A program made the position numbers and the translations under genes. 6,913 nucleotides of DNA, from contig JAEXBC010000417.1 in NCBI GenBank assembly GCA_023457875.1, forward strand, positions 1 to 6,913, given 5' to 3'. This document shows positions 1 to 6,913 of this stretch, one piece after another. Within the stretch, counting starts at the first letter, position 1. Every line of letters starts with the position of its first letter. This stretch comes from Bacillota bacterium (GTDB lineage: Bacteria > Bacillota > Clostridia > Lachnospirales > Cellulosilyticaceae). Under the pieces are notes generated by a model. It worked only from the letters and a program-made list of their open reading frames with translations. It did not search any database and was not told the DNA's origin.

Positions 1-237
1 GCAAAAAACAACATTAAAAAAGGTCAAGCGATTAAGTTCAATAATATTGTTTTCATTCATAATGCTTAGTAATTCCGAGTCGTTTATTGAAAGTAATGAA
101 GCAATATCTGAAACTAAATACGGTGCCTCAGCCGTTTTAATAAAAAGATCAATTGCTTCAAGCTGAGGCTTTATGGTACGGGCGTATATTTGTTCAAAGC
201 TTTGAAGGGTGGCACAATTGCTGATAGAATGATCCAT
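1..237 (-). CDS. hypothetical protein, N-terminal part (partial at window edge)
   Basis: The frame reads leftward from an ATG at 237 and stays open for 79 codons to the window edge, so the C-terminus is missing. A good Shine-Dalgarno (AGGAAGGAC on the minus strand, plus-strand 246-254) lies about 9 nt before the ATG, which supports the start. The protein begins MDHSISNCATLQSFEQIYAR and has no signal peptide or membrane segment in the visible part. Residues 18-36 look helical and amphipathic. Residues 43-72 (VSDIASLLSIND, then SELLSIMNENNIIEL) have the rhythm of a small helix-turn-helix or winged-helix fold: a DIA-type helix, a short turn, a second helix and a hydrophobic strand. That resemblance is by eye only. 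I do not recognise the family and assign no function. It is transcribed divergently from the tig operon and may simply be an unrelated neighbour. Confidence 0.72.
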   Translation of the reverse strand, partial: MDHSISNCATLQSFEQIYARTIKPQLEAIDLFIKTAEAPYLVSDIASLLSINDSELLSIMNENNIIELNRLTFFNVVFC

Positions 238-268
238 CTTATAAAGTCCTTCCTGAATATGAAATCTA

Positions 269-332
269 TATTACAACACTATTACATAATACAATTATAA
301 GGGAATATGACTTGATATTGCTAGTTGTAATA
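269..332. repeat. 9-bp perfect inverted repeat flanking the minus-strand promoter
   Basis: TATTACAAC at 269-277 is the exact reverse complement of GTTGTAATA at 324-332, with 46 bases between. The core ATTACA/TGTAAT appears again at 281-286 (ATTACA) and 379-384 (TGTAAT), giving four copies within about 115 bases. The arms flank the putative -10 box of the minus-strand gene, an arrangement seen for operators. AT-rich composition makes short repeats common, so chance is a serious alternative. Confidence 0.3.
294..299 (-). promoter_or_regulatory. putative -10 box for the minus-strand gene
   Basis: Read on the minus strand, 299-294 is TATAAT, a perfect sigma-A -10 match, about 57 bases upstream of the ATG at 237. 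No good TTGACA-like -35 is visible 16-18 bases further upstream (nearest hexamers on the minus strand are AGCAAT or TAGCAA). It is therefore either a weak or activated promoter, or a chance match in AT-rich DNA. Confidence 0.35.
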
Positions 333-431
333 CTTGGAATAAATAGCGACAGATTATACATGAAAGCATAAAAAAATATGTAATACATGTGTGATTAGCA
401 AGAAAATATATAAATATTAAATAAAGTAATA

Positions 432-460
432 TAGATTTTCTAATAAGGATATGTTATAAT
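432..460 (+). promoter_or_regulatory. putative sigma-A promoter for tig-clpP-clpX (extended -10)
   Basis: TATAAT at 455-460 is a perfect -10 box and is preceded by TG one base upstream (452-453), making an extended -10 (TGTTATAAT). With a 17-base spacer the -35 would be TAGATT (432-437), a poor match to TTGACA, which is tolerable for an extended -10 promoter. Transcription would start near 467, giving a leader of about 70 bases. A second TATAAT occurs at 476-481, but its -35 position (GTTATA, 453-458) is poor, so it is less likely to be used. Confidence 0.55.
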
Positions 461-509
461 AGCAAAATATTAGTTTATAATGCTATATTTATGCAATGTA
501 AATAACAAA

Positions 510-521
510 AGGGGAAACCCT
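510..521 (+). other. small GAAA-tetraloop hairpin next to the tig ribosome binding site
   Basis: AGGG (510-513), GAAA (514-517) and CCCT (518-521) form a 4-bp stem with three G-C pairs closed by a GNRA-type tetraloop. The tig Shine-Dalgarno AAGGAGG begins at the very next base (522). The hairpin does not sequester the Shine-Dalgarno, so it could act as a 5' spacer or stability element, or stack beside the ribosome binding site. It is short enough to be coincidental. Confidence 0.3.
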
Positions 522-538
522 AAGGAGGATAAATCTTA

Positions 539-1837
539 ATGAGTACACAAGTAGAAGCTATGGAAAAAAGTCAAGTAAAACTTACTGTAGAGGTTGAAGC
601 AGCTAAGGTGGTTAAGGCTGTAGACAAGGCCTATGAAGCCATGAAAAAAGATTTCAATATTCAAGGCTTTCGTAAAGGAAAAGTACCACGCGCTATGATT
701 GAGAAGATGTATGGTGTAGAAGTATTTTTTAATAAGGCTGCAGACATTTTAATTGATGAAACTTTATTTGAAGCAATTGATGAAAATAATATTCAAATTG
801 CTGCACGTATTCGTCCAAATGAATTAGAAGTTGTTGAGATGACATTAGAAGGTATGAAATATACAGCTATTATTACAGTTAAGCCAGAAGTAACACTTGG
901 TGAATACAAAAACTTACAGGTAGAAGTAGAAAAAGTAGAAGTTTCAGATGAAGAAGTTAATGAAGCGATTAATAAAGAAGCAGAGAAAAATGCACGTGAA
1001 ATCACAGTAGAGGACCGCGCTGTTATGCCTCAAGATAAAGTAACTATTGACTTTGAAGGTTTTGTAGATGGAGAAGCCTTCGAAGGTGGAAAAGGCGTGG
1101 ATTATGATTTAGTAATCGGTTCTAAGTCTTTTATTGATAATTTTGAGGATCAATTAATTGGCAAAAATATTGATGAGGAAGTAGAAGTCAATGTAACCTT
1201 CCCAAGCGAGTACCACGTAGAAGCCCTTGCTGGAAAACCAGCATTATTTAAAGTTGTTATTAAGGGTATTAAAACTAAGGAATTACCAGAAATTAACGAT
1301 GACTTCGCTGCAGATATTTCAGAATTTGAGACGCTAGCTGAATATAAAGAGGATCTTAAGGCAAAACTTCTAAAGGATAAAGAAGTAAATAGCAAAAATA
1401 TTAGTGAACAACAAGCTGTAGAAAATGCAGTAGCTAATGCGACCCTTGATGTACCATCAGCTATGGTAGAAGAGCAAGTAGAAAGAAATGTTAAGAACTT
1501 CTCAAATCGTATGGCGTCACAAGGCTTAAAATTAGAGCAATACTTACAATTTACAGGACAAAGTATGGATGCCTTTAAAGCAAACTTTGCCCAAGATGCT
1601 GAGCATCAAATCAAAACCAGATTAGTTCTTGAAAAAATTGCTGAAGTAGAAGATATCACGGTTTCTGAAGAAGAAATTGATGAAGAGTTAAAAACAATCG
1701 CAGCAATGTATCAAATGCCATACGAAGAGCTTAAGAAATCTTTCGCTGGATATGAGCAAGAGTCATTAGCAGCAGATATTAAAGTACAAAAAGCAGCAAA
1801 AATCATTACTGAATCTGCACAGGTGATTGAAAAATAG
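539..1837 (+). CDS. tig: trigger factor (ribosome-associated chaperone / prolyl isomerase)
   Basis: Trigger factor docks at ribosomal protein L23 beside the exit tunnel and shields nascent cytosolic chains. The protein has 432 residues, the family's normal length. Three parts are visible: a ribosome-binding N-terminal domain (about 1-120) with the signature GFRKGKVP at 43-50, the same position as the E. coli ribosome-docking loop; an FKBP-like prolyl isomerase domain (about 155-245) with the typical [19 protein letters not shown] opening from 167; and a helical C-terminal substrate-cradling region (about 248-432), rich in Glu, Lys and Ala. AAGGAGG at 522-528 lies 10 bases before the ATG and fixes the start. 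It is the first gene of the apparent tig-clpP-clpX operon; clpP starts 41 bases after its stop. Residues 87-96 ([10 protein letters not shown]) seem less canonical than the usual proline-containing segment there, but the protein looks intact. Confidence 0.97.
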   Translation: MSTQVEAMEKSQVKLTVEVEAAKVVKAVDKAYEAMKKDFNIQGFRKGKVPRAMIEKMYGVEVFFNKAADILIDETLFEAIDENNIQIAARIRPNELEVVEMTLEGMKYTAIITVKPEVTLGEYKNLQVEVEKVEVSDEEVNEAINKEAEKNAREITVEDRAVMPQDKVTIDFEGFVDGEAFEGGKGVDYDLVIGSKSFIDNFEDQLIGKNIDEEVEVNVTFPSEYHVEALAGKPALFKVVIKGIKTKELPEINDDFAADISEFETLAEYKEDLKAKLLKDKEVNSKNISEQQAVENAVANATLDVPSAMVEEQVERNVKNFSNRMASQGLKLEQYLQFTGQSMDAFKANFAQDAEHQIKTRLVLEKIAEVEDITVSEEEIDEELKTIAAMYQMPYEELKKSFAGYEQESLAADIKVQKAAKIITESAQVIEK

Positions 1838-1878
1838 AAATCACTAGTTTAGTCCTAGATAGAGAGGGAGGCTATAAA

Positions 1879-2460
1879 ATGAGTTTAGTTCCAATGGTCA
1901 TTGAACAAACCAATAGAGGAGAGCGCTCTTATGATATTTATTCTCGTCTATTAAAAGATCGTATCATTATTTTAGGTGATGAGGTTAACAATGTTACAGC
2001 TAACCTTATTGTAGCGCAATTGCTATTTTTGGAAGCAGAAGATCCTGATAAAGATATAATGTTTTATATCAATAGTCCAGGTGGTTCTATTTCAGATGGT
2101 ATGGCTATTTATGACACCATGCAGTATATTAAATGTGATGTATCAACTATTTGCATGGGAATCGCTGCAAGTATGGCAGCCTTCTTACTTGCGGGTGGTA
2201 AAAAAGGGAAACGTTATGCCCTTCCTAATGCAGAAATTATGATTCACCAACCTATGGGTGGTGCAAAAGGCCAAGCCACAGATATACAAATTACTGCTGA
2301 GCATATCTTGAAAACTAAAGAACGTATGAACAGGATGATGGCCGAATTCACAGGACAATCTATCGAAACGATTAATAGTGATGTAGAAAGAGATAATTGG
2401 AAGACTGCGCAGGAAGCTAAAACTTATGGACTTATTGATGAAGTTATTACATCAAGATAG
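1879..2460 (+). CDS. clpP: ATP-dependent Clp protease proteolytic subunit
   Basis: ClpP is a serine peptidase (family S14) that forms a double-heptamer chamber in the cytosol and degrades proteins fed in by ClpX or other Clp ATPases. The 193 residues match the usual length. The full catalytic triad is visible: Ser98 in [11 protein letters not shown], His123 in [10 protein letters not shown] and Asp172 in [11 protein letters not shown], the same numbering as mature E. coli ClpP. The oxyanion/strand motif [16 protein letters not shown] (66-81) is intact. The N-terminus is short ([24 protein letters not shown]), consistent with Firmicute ClpP and a short propeptide at most. GGGAGG at 1866-1871 is 7 bases before the ATG. 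clpX begins 19 bases downstream, so the peptidase and its ATPase are very probably co-transcribed and made together. Confidence 0.98.
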   Translation: MSLVPMVIEQTNRGERSYDIYSRLLKDRIIILGDEVNNVTANLIVAQLLFLEAEDPDKDIMFYINSPGGSISDGMAIYDTMQYIKCDVSTICMGIAASMAAFLLAGGKKGKRYALPNAEIMIHQPMGGAKGQATDIQITAEHILKTKERMNRMMAEFTGQSIETINSDVERDNWKTAQEAKTYGLIDEVITSR

Positions 2461-2465
2461 TAATT

Positions 2466-2475
2466 AAAGGAGGTG
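2466..2475 (+). promoter_or_regulatory. strong Shine-Dalgarno that decides the clpX GTG start
   Basis: AAAGGAGGTG is a near-complete complement of the 16S rRNA 3' end, and the GTG at 2480 follows its AAAGGAGG core by 6 bases. No in-frame ATG lies nearby upstream or near the expected N-terminus, so translation of clpX very likely begins at this GTG. Confidence 0.85.
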
Positions 2476-2479
2476 CGAG

Positions 2480-3766
2480 GTGCCAACAAAGTTTGATGAT
2501 ACAAAACAACTTAGATGTTCATTTTGTGGGAAAACACAAGAACAAGTAAAAAGGCTTATTGCTGGTCCTAACGTGTATATTTGTGATGAGTGTATTGAAC
2601 TATGTTCTGAAATTATTGAAGAAGAGTTTGAAACAAGCTATGATGATGATGAATTAGTAGATATGCCTAAGCCAAAAGAAATAAAGGCACATCTGGATGA
2701 ATATGTTATAGGACAAGAAGATGCAAAAAAAGCTCTCGCTGTTGCTGTATATAATCATTATAAACGCATATACAAACAAAAGAAAAACAGTGACATTGAA
2801 GTACAAAAGAGCAATATTTTACTTTTAGGACCTACAGGAACAGGAAAAACACTTTTAGCTCAGACACTTGCTAAGATGTTGAATGTACCATTTGCTGTTG
2901 CTGATGCCACTTCTTTAACAGAGGCAGGTTATGTCGGAGAAGACGTAGAAAATATATTGCTCAAGCTCATTCAAGCGGCCAATTATGATGTAGAAAAGGC
3001 TCAATTGGGTATTATCTATATCGATGAAATTGATAAAATATCTAGAAAATCTGAGAATCCATCTATTACACGAGATGTAAGTGGTGAAGGTGTACAACAA
3101 GCGTTACTTAAGATTATTGAGGGAACGGTTGCCTCTGTACCGCCACAAGGTGGAAGAAAACATCCACATCAAGAATTTATTCAAATTGACACCACAAATA
3201 TTTTATTTATATGTGGTGGTGCATTTGATGGACTTGATAAGATTATTGAACGAAGAATTGGTCACAAGGGCATAGGCTTTGGTTCAAACATTGTCAGTAA
3301 GAAGGAAAAAAGTGTAGGTGAACTCTTCAAGCAAATTGAACCTAAAGACTTAGTTAAGTTTGGATTAATTCCAGAGTTTGTAGGACGTATCCCATCGGTT
3401 GTTTCTCTTAATAATTTGGATAAAGAGGCACTCATAGAAATTCTTACAGTTCCTAAGAATGCACTTGTGAAACAATATCAACATTTATTTGAATTAGATG
3501 GTATTGAACTTGAATTTGACAAAGATGCGTTAATTGCAATTGCAGAATTAGCTATTGAAAGAGAAACTGGAGCTAGAGGACTTAGAGCTATTTTTGAAAC
3601 GATGATGCGAGATATTATGTATGATGCACCTTCTATGGGAGATGCTCTTGAAAAGATTATTATTCATGAGGCTGTTATCAAAGAAGGAAAGCAACCTACT
3701 TTGGTATATAACGATAAGGTTAAACCAAAGACAAAAAGTAAAAAATCAAGTAATGAATCAGCTTAA
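2480..3766 (+). CDS. clpX: ATP-dependent Clp protease ATP-binding subunit ClpX
   Basis: ClpX is a hexameric AAA+ unfoldase that recognises degrons, unfolds substrates and passes them to ClpP. The 428 residues are the normal size. Visible in order: an N-terminal zinc-binding domain with Cys13, Cys16, Cys35 and Cys38; Walker A GPTGTGKT (117-124); pore-1 loop GYVG (150-153); Walker B ending in Asp182-Glu183 (IIYIDEIDK); the RKH pore motif (226-228); the ClpP-docking IGF loop (Ile265-Phe267 in GHKGIGFGS); an arginine-finger segment EFVGRIP (299-305); and sensor 2 GARGLR (364-369). The IGF loop implies partnership with ClpP, whose gene is 19 bases upstream. The start is GTG, supported by the strong Shine-Dalgarno before it. 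The tail (412-428) is Lys/Ser-rich and likely disordered. A strong terminator follows the stop codon directly. Confidence 0.98.
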   Translation: MPTKFDDTKQLRCSFCGKTQEQVKRLIAGPNVYICDECIELCSEIIEEEFETSYDDDELVDMPKPKEIKAHLDEYVIGQEDAKKALAVAVYNHYKRIYKQKKNSDIEVQKSNILLLGPTGTGKTLLAQTLAKMLNVPFAVADATSLTEAGYVGEDVENILLKLIQAANYDVEKAQLGIIYIDEIDKISRKSENPSITRDVSGEGVQQALLKIIEGTVASVPPQGGRKHPHQEFIQIDTTNILFICGGAFDGLDKIIERRIGHKGIGFGSNIVSKKEKSVGELFKQIEPKDLVKFGLIPEFVGRIPSVVSLNNLDKEALIEILTVPKNALVKQYQHLFELDGIELEFDKDALIAIAELAIERETGARGLRAIFETMMRDIMYDAPSMGDALEKIIIHEAVIKEGKQPTLVYNDKVKPKTKSKKSSNESA

Positions 3767-3774
3767 ATTCATTT

Positions 3775-3837
3775 TGTGATAAACGCAATTGAGACAACAG
3801 AAGTTTTGTTGTCTTAATTGCGTTTATTACATTTTTT
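3775..3837 (+). terminator. long intrinsic terminator after clpX
   Basis: Arms at 3775-3798 and 3808-3831 pair over 24 positions with only two G-U wobbles and no mismatch; the core is ACGCAATT with AATTGCGT. The loop is 9 bases (AGAAGTTTT), and three further pairs can form inside it. Six T residues follow at once (3832-3837). The hairpin starts 8 bases after the clpX stop. The minus-strand exit is not T-rich, so it should act mainly in the plus direction, ending the tig-clpP-clpX transcript before lonB. Confidence 0.92.
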
Positions 3838-3862
3838 AATAAGGGATTTAAATGATTTATTC

Positions 3863-3892
3863 GTATCCTTTTATTGTTTTTTGGCAATACTT
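3863..3892 (+). promoter_or_regulatory. candidate forespore (sigma-F/sigma-G type) promoter for lonB
   Basis: GTATC (3863-3867), 15 bases of spacer, then GGCAATACTT (3883-3892) closely matches the Bacillus sigma-F pattern as I know it (GYWTA, N15, GGNRANAHTR), missing only the last base of each box. Transcription would begin near 3899, leaving a short leader and the Shine-Dalgarno TAGGAGG at 3912-3918, 7 bases before the ATG. A sigma-A alternative is poor: TTGGCA at 3881-3886 has no TATAAT-like box at proper spacing. In B. subtilis lonB is transcribed in the forespore under sigma-F, which agrees, but the boxes are short and the match was made by eye. Confidence 0.45.
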
Positions 3893-3925
3893 GAAAAGTG
3901 TTAAAAACAAGTAGGAGGAATACGT

Positions 3926-5572
3926 ATGTTATCAAGTATACTTATAGGGGTTCAAATATTTTTCTCATGTGTTATTGGGATGTATTTTTTGATGCAATTA
4001 AAAAACCAAAAAGCATCTAAGGTAAACATATATAAGGATTCAAGAAAAAGATGGGAGGATCTTCAAAGTTTAAGAAAAATCTCATTGACAGAGCCCTTAT
4101 CTGAAAAGCTCAGACCTAAAACGGAAGAAGAGATTGTTGGTCAAGAATCTGGAGTGCAGGCCTTGAAAGTGGCGCTTTGTGGACCTAATCCGCAGCACAT
4201 ATTAATTTATGGGTCTCCGGGTATAGGAAAGACGGCAGCTGCAAGAATTGCACTTGGACTAGCTAAAAACTCAGCTATGACACCCTTTAAGATGGGAGCA
4301 AAATTTATAGAGATTGATGCGACCACCCTTAGATTTGATGAGAGGGGCATTGCAGATCCTTTGATGGGTTCTGTACACGATCCAATTTATCAAGGCGCAG
4401 GAGCCTATGGACAGGCAGGTGTACCACAACCCAAACCAGGAGCTGTAACCAAAGCACATGGCGGCGTTTTGTTTATAGATGAAATAGGAGAACTCCATAG
4501 TGTACAGATGAATAAATTATTAAAGGTGTTAGAAGATCGAAGGGTGTTTCTAGAGAGCTCTTATTATTCAAAGAACGATGAAAACATCCCTAGAGATATA
4601 CATGATGTATTTCAAAATGGGTTGCCAGCAGATTTTAGATTGATAGGGGCCACTACAAGAAATCCTGAAGATATTCCATCTGCACTTCGTTCAAGGTGTA
4701 TTGAAATCTTCTTTAAAGATTTAAGCTATGAGGATATGATGACTATAGTGGATAATGTGAGCAAAAGAGAAGGCATTGATATTGACAAAGCTGCTAAGGC
4801 ACTTATTGGTCAGTATGCTTATAATGGGCGAGATGCGGTTAATATCTTACAGACAGCCTATAGTCGTGTAAGGTTACTTGGTCATAGCAATATTAAAGAA
4901 GAAGATGTAGAATGGGTGGTTCAAACAGGACGGTATTGTCCACGTCCTGTGAAAAAGGTGGACACTAGACCTTCCGTTGGTAAGGTAAATGGACTGGGCG
5001 TTATGGGTAACATGAATGGCGTTGTTTTAGGAATAGAGGCAGTTGCAAAAGAAGTTGAAAAGAAAAAAGCCCAGATCAAGGTAACTGGTATTGTAGAAGA
5101 GGAAGAGTTACACCAAAAAAGCAGTAGCTCAAAAAGAAAAAGTATGATGGCAAATTCAGTAGAAAATGTACTCACCGTATTAAAAATGAGATATAATGTA
5201 AATACTGAAGATTATTTTATACACTTAAATTTCACCTCTGGAATGCCGATTGATGGACCTTCAGCTGGAAGTGCTATTTTTTCTGTGTTGTATTCGGCAA
5301 TATTCAATAAAAGTATTTCAGGAGAAGTAGCTATGACAGGAGAGGTATCTATTAATGGGAAGATCTATCCAGTAGGTGGCGTACATGAGAAATTATTGGC
5401 TGCAAAAGAAGCAGGTATAAAAAAGGTGTTTATTCCAAGAGAGAATCAGCAAAAAATCTTTAATTTAATAGATATTGAGGTTGTCTGTGTAGAGGACGTC
5501 GAAGAAATTGTTCAGCATTTATTTGGTGATAGTGAAGCCATTAAAAAGGCAAATACAATACTACATGCATAG
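3926..5572 (+). CDS. lonB: membrane-anchored ATP-dependent protease LonB
   Basis: LonB is an AAA+ serine protease (family S16) that lacks the large substrate-binding domain of classical Lon. The 548 residues are close to the B. subtilis length. In order: one N-terminal membrane segment (about 5-24) followed by a Lys/Arg-rich stretch, which predicts the catalytic part in the cytosol; Walker A GSPGIGKT (96-103); Walker B VLFIDEIGE (Asp185, Glu186); sensor 1 GATTRNP (241-247); Arg finger region LRSRC (254-258); sensor 2 GRDAVNIL (301-308); a Lys/Ser-rich linker (about 378-406); and the Lon protease domain with Ser446 in DGPSAGSA and Lys489 in GGVHEKLLAA. The 43-residue Ser-Lys distance is the same as in E. 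coli Lon. All key residues are present. TAGGAGG at 3912-3918 sets the start. In Bacillus the homologue is a forespore protein; a sporulation role here is inference. lon follows after 27 bases. Confidence 0.95.
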   Translation: MLSSILIGVQIFFSCVIGMYFLMQLKNQKASKVNIYKDSRKRWEDLQSLRKISLTEPLSEKLRPKTEEEIVGQESGVQALKVALCGPNPQHILIYGSPGIGKTAAARIALGLAKNSAMTPFKMGAKFIEIDATTLRFDERGIADPLMGSVHDPIYQGAGAYGQAGVPQPKPGAVTKAHGGVLFIDEIGELHSVQMNKLLKVLEDRRVFLESSYYSKNDENIPRDIHDVFQNGLPADFRLIGATTRNPEDIPSALRSRCIEIFFKDLSYEDMMTIVDNVSKREGIDIDKAAKALIGQYAYNGRDAVNILQTAYSRVRLLGHSNIKEEDVEWVVQTGRYCPRPVKKVDTRPSVGKVNGLGVMGNMNGVVLGIEAVAKEVEKKKAQIKVTGIVEEEELHQKSSSSKRKSMMANSVENVLTVLKMRYNVNTEDYFIHLNFTSGMPIDGPSAGSAIFSVLYSAIFNKSISGEVAMTGEVSINGKIYPVGGVHEKLLAAKEAGIKKVFIPRENQQKIFNLIDIEVVCVEDVEEIVQHLFGDSEAIKKANTILHA

Positions 5573-5587
5573 AGAATTAACAAATTT

Positions 5588-5595
5588 GAAGGAGG
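5588..5595 (+). promoter_or_regulatory. Shine-Dalgarno of lon
   Basis: GAAGGAGG sits in the 27-base gap between lonB and lon, only 4 bases before the ATG at 5600, shorter than for the other genes here. An in-frame ATG at 5612 (residue 5) would have a 16-base gap, which is too long. The ATG at 5600 is therefore preferred despite the tight spacing. Confidence 0.7.
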
Positions 5596-5599
5596 ATAT

Positions 5600-6913
5600 A
5601 TGAAGAAAGAAATGAATGGTGTACCGGTACTTCCCTTAAGGGGAGTAACCATTTTTCCCGAGATGATTATGTATTTTGATATAGGAAGAGAAAAATCATT
5701 AAAGGCTATTGAAGAAGCTATGAAAACAAACGATATGGTTCTAGCTGTAGCCCAACGAAGTGCAGATGTAGATGAACCAACTAAGGAGGACTTATATGAA
5801 GTAGGTACCCTTGTTGAAATCAAGCAAATGACTAAAGTTGATGAGTATCAGTATAAGGTTTTAGTTAAAGGAACCAATAGAGCCAAAGTATTATTTATAG
5901 AAGAGCAAGAGTATATGATGGCTGATGTGGAAGTGATTAAGGAAAAGATGCCACAGCAGGACCTTGAGTCAGAAGCACTTATCCGAACAATAGGTGAGTT
6001 GTTTGAAAAATATTCAAAACTTAATGTAAGGATTACAAATGAGGTGCTTTATGGCATTTTAAGCATGACAAATAGTCTAGAAATGATGGATATTATAGTT
6101 GGACACATTATATTGGATGTAGAAAAGAAGCAAGCTATTTTAGAATGTCTAGATATTAAGGAACGTATGTATAAAATAGTTGCAGCCTTGGAGTCAGAGA
6201 TAGATATTTTATCCATGCAAAAGGACATTTATGCTAAGGTAAAAAAGAATATTGATCAATCGCAAAAAGAATATTTTCTAAGAGAACAAATGAAAATCAT
6301 ACAGGAGCAGTTGGGTGATAAAGATGGTGTCCAGGCTGATATTGATACCTATCATGAAAAAATGCAAAAATTGTCCTTAAGTGATGAGGTAAAAGAGAAG
6401 ATTGAAAAGGAAATAAAAAAGCTTAAAAATATGCCTGCAAGTTCTCCTGATAATGGGAATATTCGTACCTATATCGAAACAGTATTAGACTTGCCTTGGG
6501 GAATCTATACTAAAGAAAATTTAGATCTAAAAAAGGCAAGTGGGATTTTGAATAAAGAACATTATGGCCTTAAGGACATCAAGGAAAGAGTTTTAGAATA
6601 TCTTGCAGTAAGAAGTTTGTCTACAAGCGCAAAAGCACCTATACTTTGTTTAGTAGGACCACCTGGTGTTGGAAAGACCTCTATTGCTAAAGCAATATCT
6701 GAGGCACTAGGACGAAATTATGTACGTATATCTCTTGGTGGTGTAAGAGATGAAGCAGAGATTAGGGGACATCGCCGAACTTATGTAGGTGCCATTGCGG
6801 GTCGATTTGTCTATGGACTCACTGAAGCGAAGTCGATGAATCCACTTATCCTTTTAGATGAAATAGATAAAATGGCTGGTGATTTTAAAGGCGATCCAGC
6901 AGCAGCTTTATTA
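5600..6913 (+). CDS. lon: ATP-dependent protease Lon (LonA), N-terminal 438 residues, cut by window end
   Basis: Classical Lon is a cytosolic hexamer that degrades damaged and short-lived regulatory proteins. The frame is open from ATG 5600 to the window edge; the family is usually about 770-810 residues, so the rest of the ATPase module and the whole protease domain lie outside. Visible: an N-terminal substrate-binding domain opening with VPVLPLRGVTIFPEM (8-22); a long helical segment with YFLREQMKIIQEQLG (225-239); the LPW motif (298-300); Walker A GPPGVGKT (353-360); the RDEAEIRGHRRTYVGA region following it; and Walker B LILLDEIDK with Asp420 and Glu421. Positions track E. coli Lon within a few residues. 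It lies 27 bases after lonB with no terminator between, so co-transcription is likely, though an own promoter inside lonB cannot be excluded. The missing protease active site cannot be assessed. Confidence 0.97.
   Translation, partial: MKKEMNGVPVLPLRGVTIFPEMIMYFDIGREKSLKAIEEAMKTNDMVLAVAQRSADVDEPTKEDLYEVGTLVEIKQMTKVDEYQYKVLVKGTNRAKVLFIEEQEYMMADVEVIKEKMPQQDLESEALIRTIGELFEKYSKLNVRITNEVLYGILSMTNSLEMMDIIVGHIILDVEKKQAILECLDIKERMYKIVAALESEIDILSMQKDIYAKVKKNIDQSQKEYFLREQMKIIQEQLGDKDGVQADIDTYHEKMQKLSLSDEVKEKIEKEIKKLKNMPASSPDNGNIRTYIETVLDLPWGIYTKENLDLKKASGILNKEHYGLKDIKERVLEYLAVRSLSTSAKAPILCLVGPPGVGKTSIAKAISEALGRNYVRISLGGVRDEAEIRGHRRTYVGAIAGRFVYGLTEAKSMNPLILLDEIDKMAGDFKGDPAAALL

Larger units (their letters stand above)
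238..538. other. divergent intergenic region, AT-rich
   Basis: This 301-base stretch separates the minus-strand hypothetical gene from tig. It is strongly AT-rich and has no credible coding frame. It contains putative promoters for both directions, a 9-bp inverted repeat (269-277 and 324-332), the tig leader with a small hairpin (510-521), and the tig Shine-Dalgarno AAGGAGG (522-528). I looked for a CIRCE element (TTAGCACTC-N9-GAGTGCTAA) and for tandem CtsR heptamers (GGTCAAA type) and found neither, so known HrcA or CtsR heat-shock control of this operon is not supported by this stretch. Confidence 0.7.

Noticed and set aside
21..27. AGGTCAA, resembling half of a CtsR operator
   Set aside because: It is a single half-site inside the minus-strand coding frame, far from any promoter, and no tandem second heptamer is present.
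381..397. Apparent palindrome TAATACATGTGTGATTA in the intergenic region
   Set aside because: Only the outer four bases (TAAT/ATTA) pair; the interior fails at most positions. It is not a convincing operator.
1838..1878. Possible hairpin or terminator between tig and clpP (CTAG repeats)
   Set aside because: Only CTAG-scale self-complementarity is present, with no T tract. It would not stop transcription, and tig-clpP are best read as one operon.
2915..3275. Short frames on both strands inside clpX (minus 2915-3100, plus 3081-3275)
   Set aside because: Both are fully inside a well-supported clpX with all motifs intact, so they are shadows of its coding sequence.
3720..3935. 71-codon minus-strand frame across the clpX end and the clpX-lonB gap
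   Set aside because: It would start at TTG with no Shine-Dalgarno, runs through the terminator hairpin and overlaps the clpX 3' end. Its residues come from AT-rich noncoding DNA.
4271..5175. Minus-strand frames inside lonB (4271-4498 and 4921-5175)
   Set aside because: They lie antisense within an intact lonB, and the second is antisense to the Lys/Ser-rich linker, giving low-complexity Ser/Thr/Phe-rich peptide.
5512..5823. 103-codon minus-strand frame spanning the lonB-lon junction
   Set aside because: It lies antisense to two clearly identified protease genes and covers the lon Shine-Dalgarno. The product resembles no family I know and is best explained as a shadow frame.

Overview
The window is a conserved protein-quality-control locus from a low-GC, Gram-positive, probably endospore-forming member of the Clostridia. 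Placement near the Lachnospirales is my impression from protein sequence alone. The evidence is the AT-rich DNA, strong AAGGAGG-type Shine-Dalgarno sites before every complete gene, the gene order tig-clpP-clpX-lonB-lon, and a membrane-anchored LonB, which belongs to a family typical of spore formers. I see no mobile element, CRISPR array, tRNA or rRNA.

Layout: positions 1-237 hold the 5' part of a minus-strand gene of unknown function, cut by the window edge. Positions 238-538 are an AT-rich divergent intergenic region with putative promoters facing both ways. Then tig (539-1837, trigger factor), clpP (1879-2460) and clpX (2480-3766, GTG start) follow closely on the plus strand and end at a long hairpin terminator (3775-3837). 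A second unit begins after it: lonB (3926-5572), preceded by a sequence resembling a forespore sigma-F/sigma-G promoter rather than a sigma-A promoter, and lon (5600 to the window end, truncated in its ATPase domain).

How the genes work together: trigger factor binds nascent chains at the ribosome exit tunnel. ClpX unfolds tagged or misfolded proteins and threads them into the ClpP chamber. Lon degrades damaged and regulatory proteins by itself. LonB is a membrane-tethered Lon relative associated with spore development in Bacillus. The terminator between clpX and lonB suggests two separately controlled units: a general tig-clpP-clpX operon and a lonB-lon pair.

No previously undescribed system is apparent. 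The points most worth a second look are the candidate sporulation promoter before lonB, the strong terminator dividing the cluster, the unidentified divergent gene with a 9-bp inverted repeat around its putative promoter, and a small GAAA-loop hairpin directly abutting the tig ribosome binding site.
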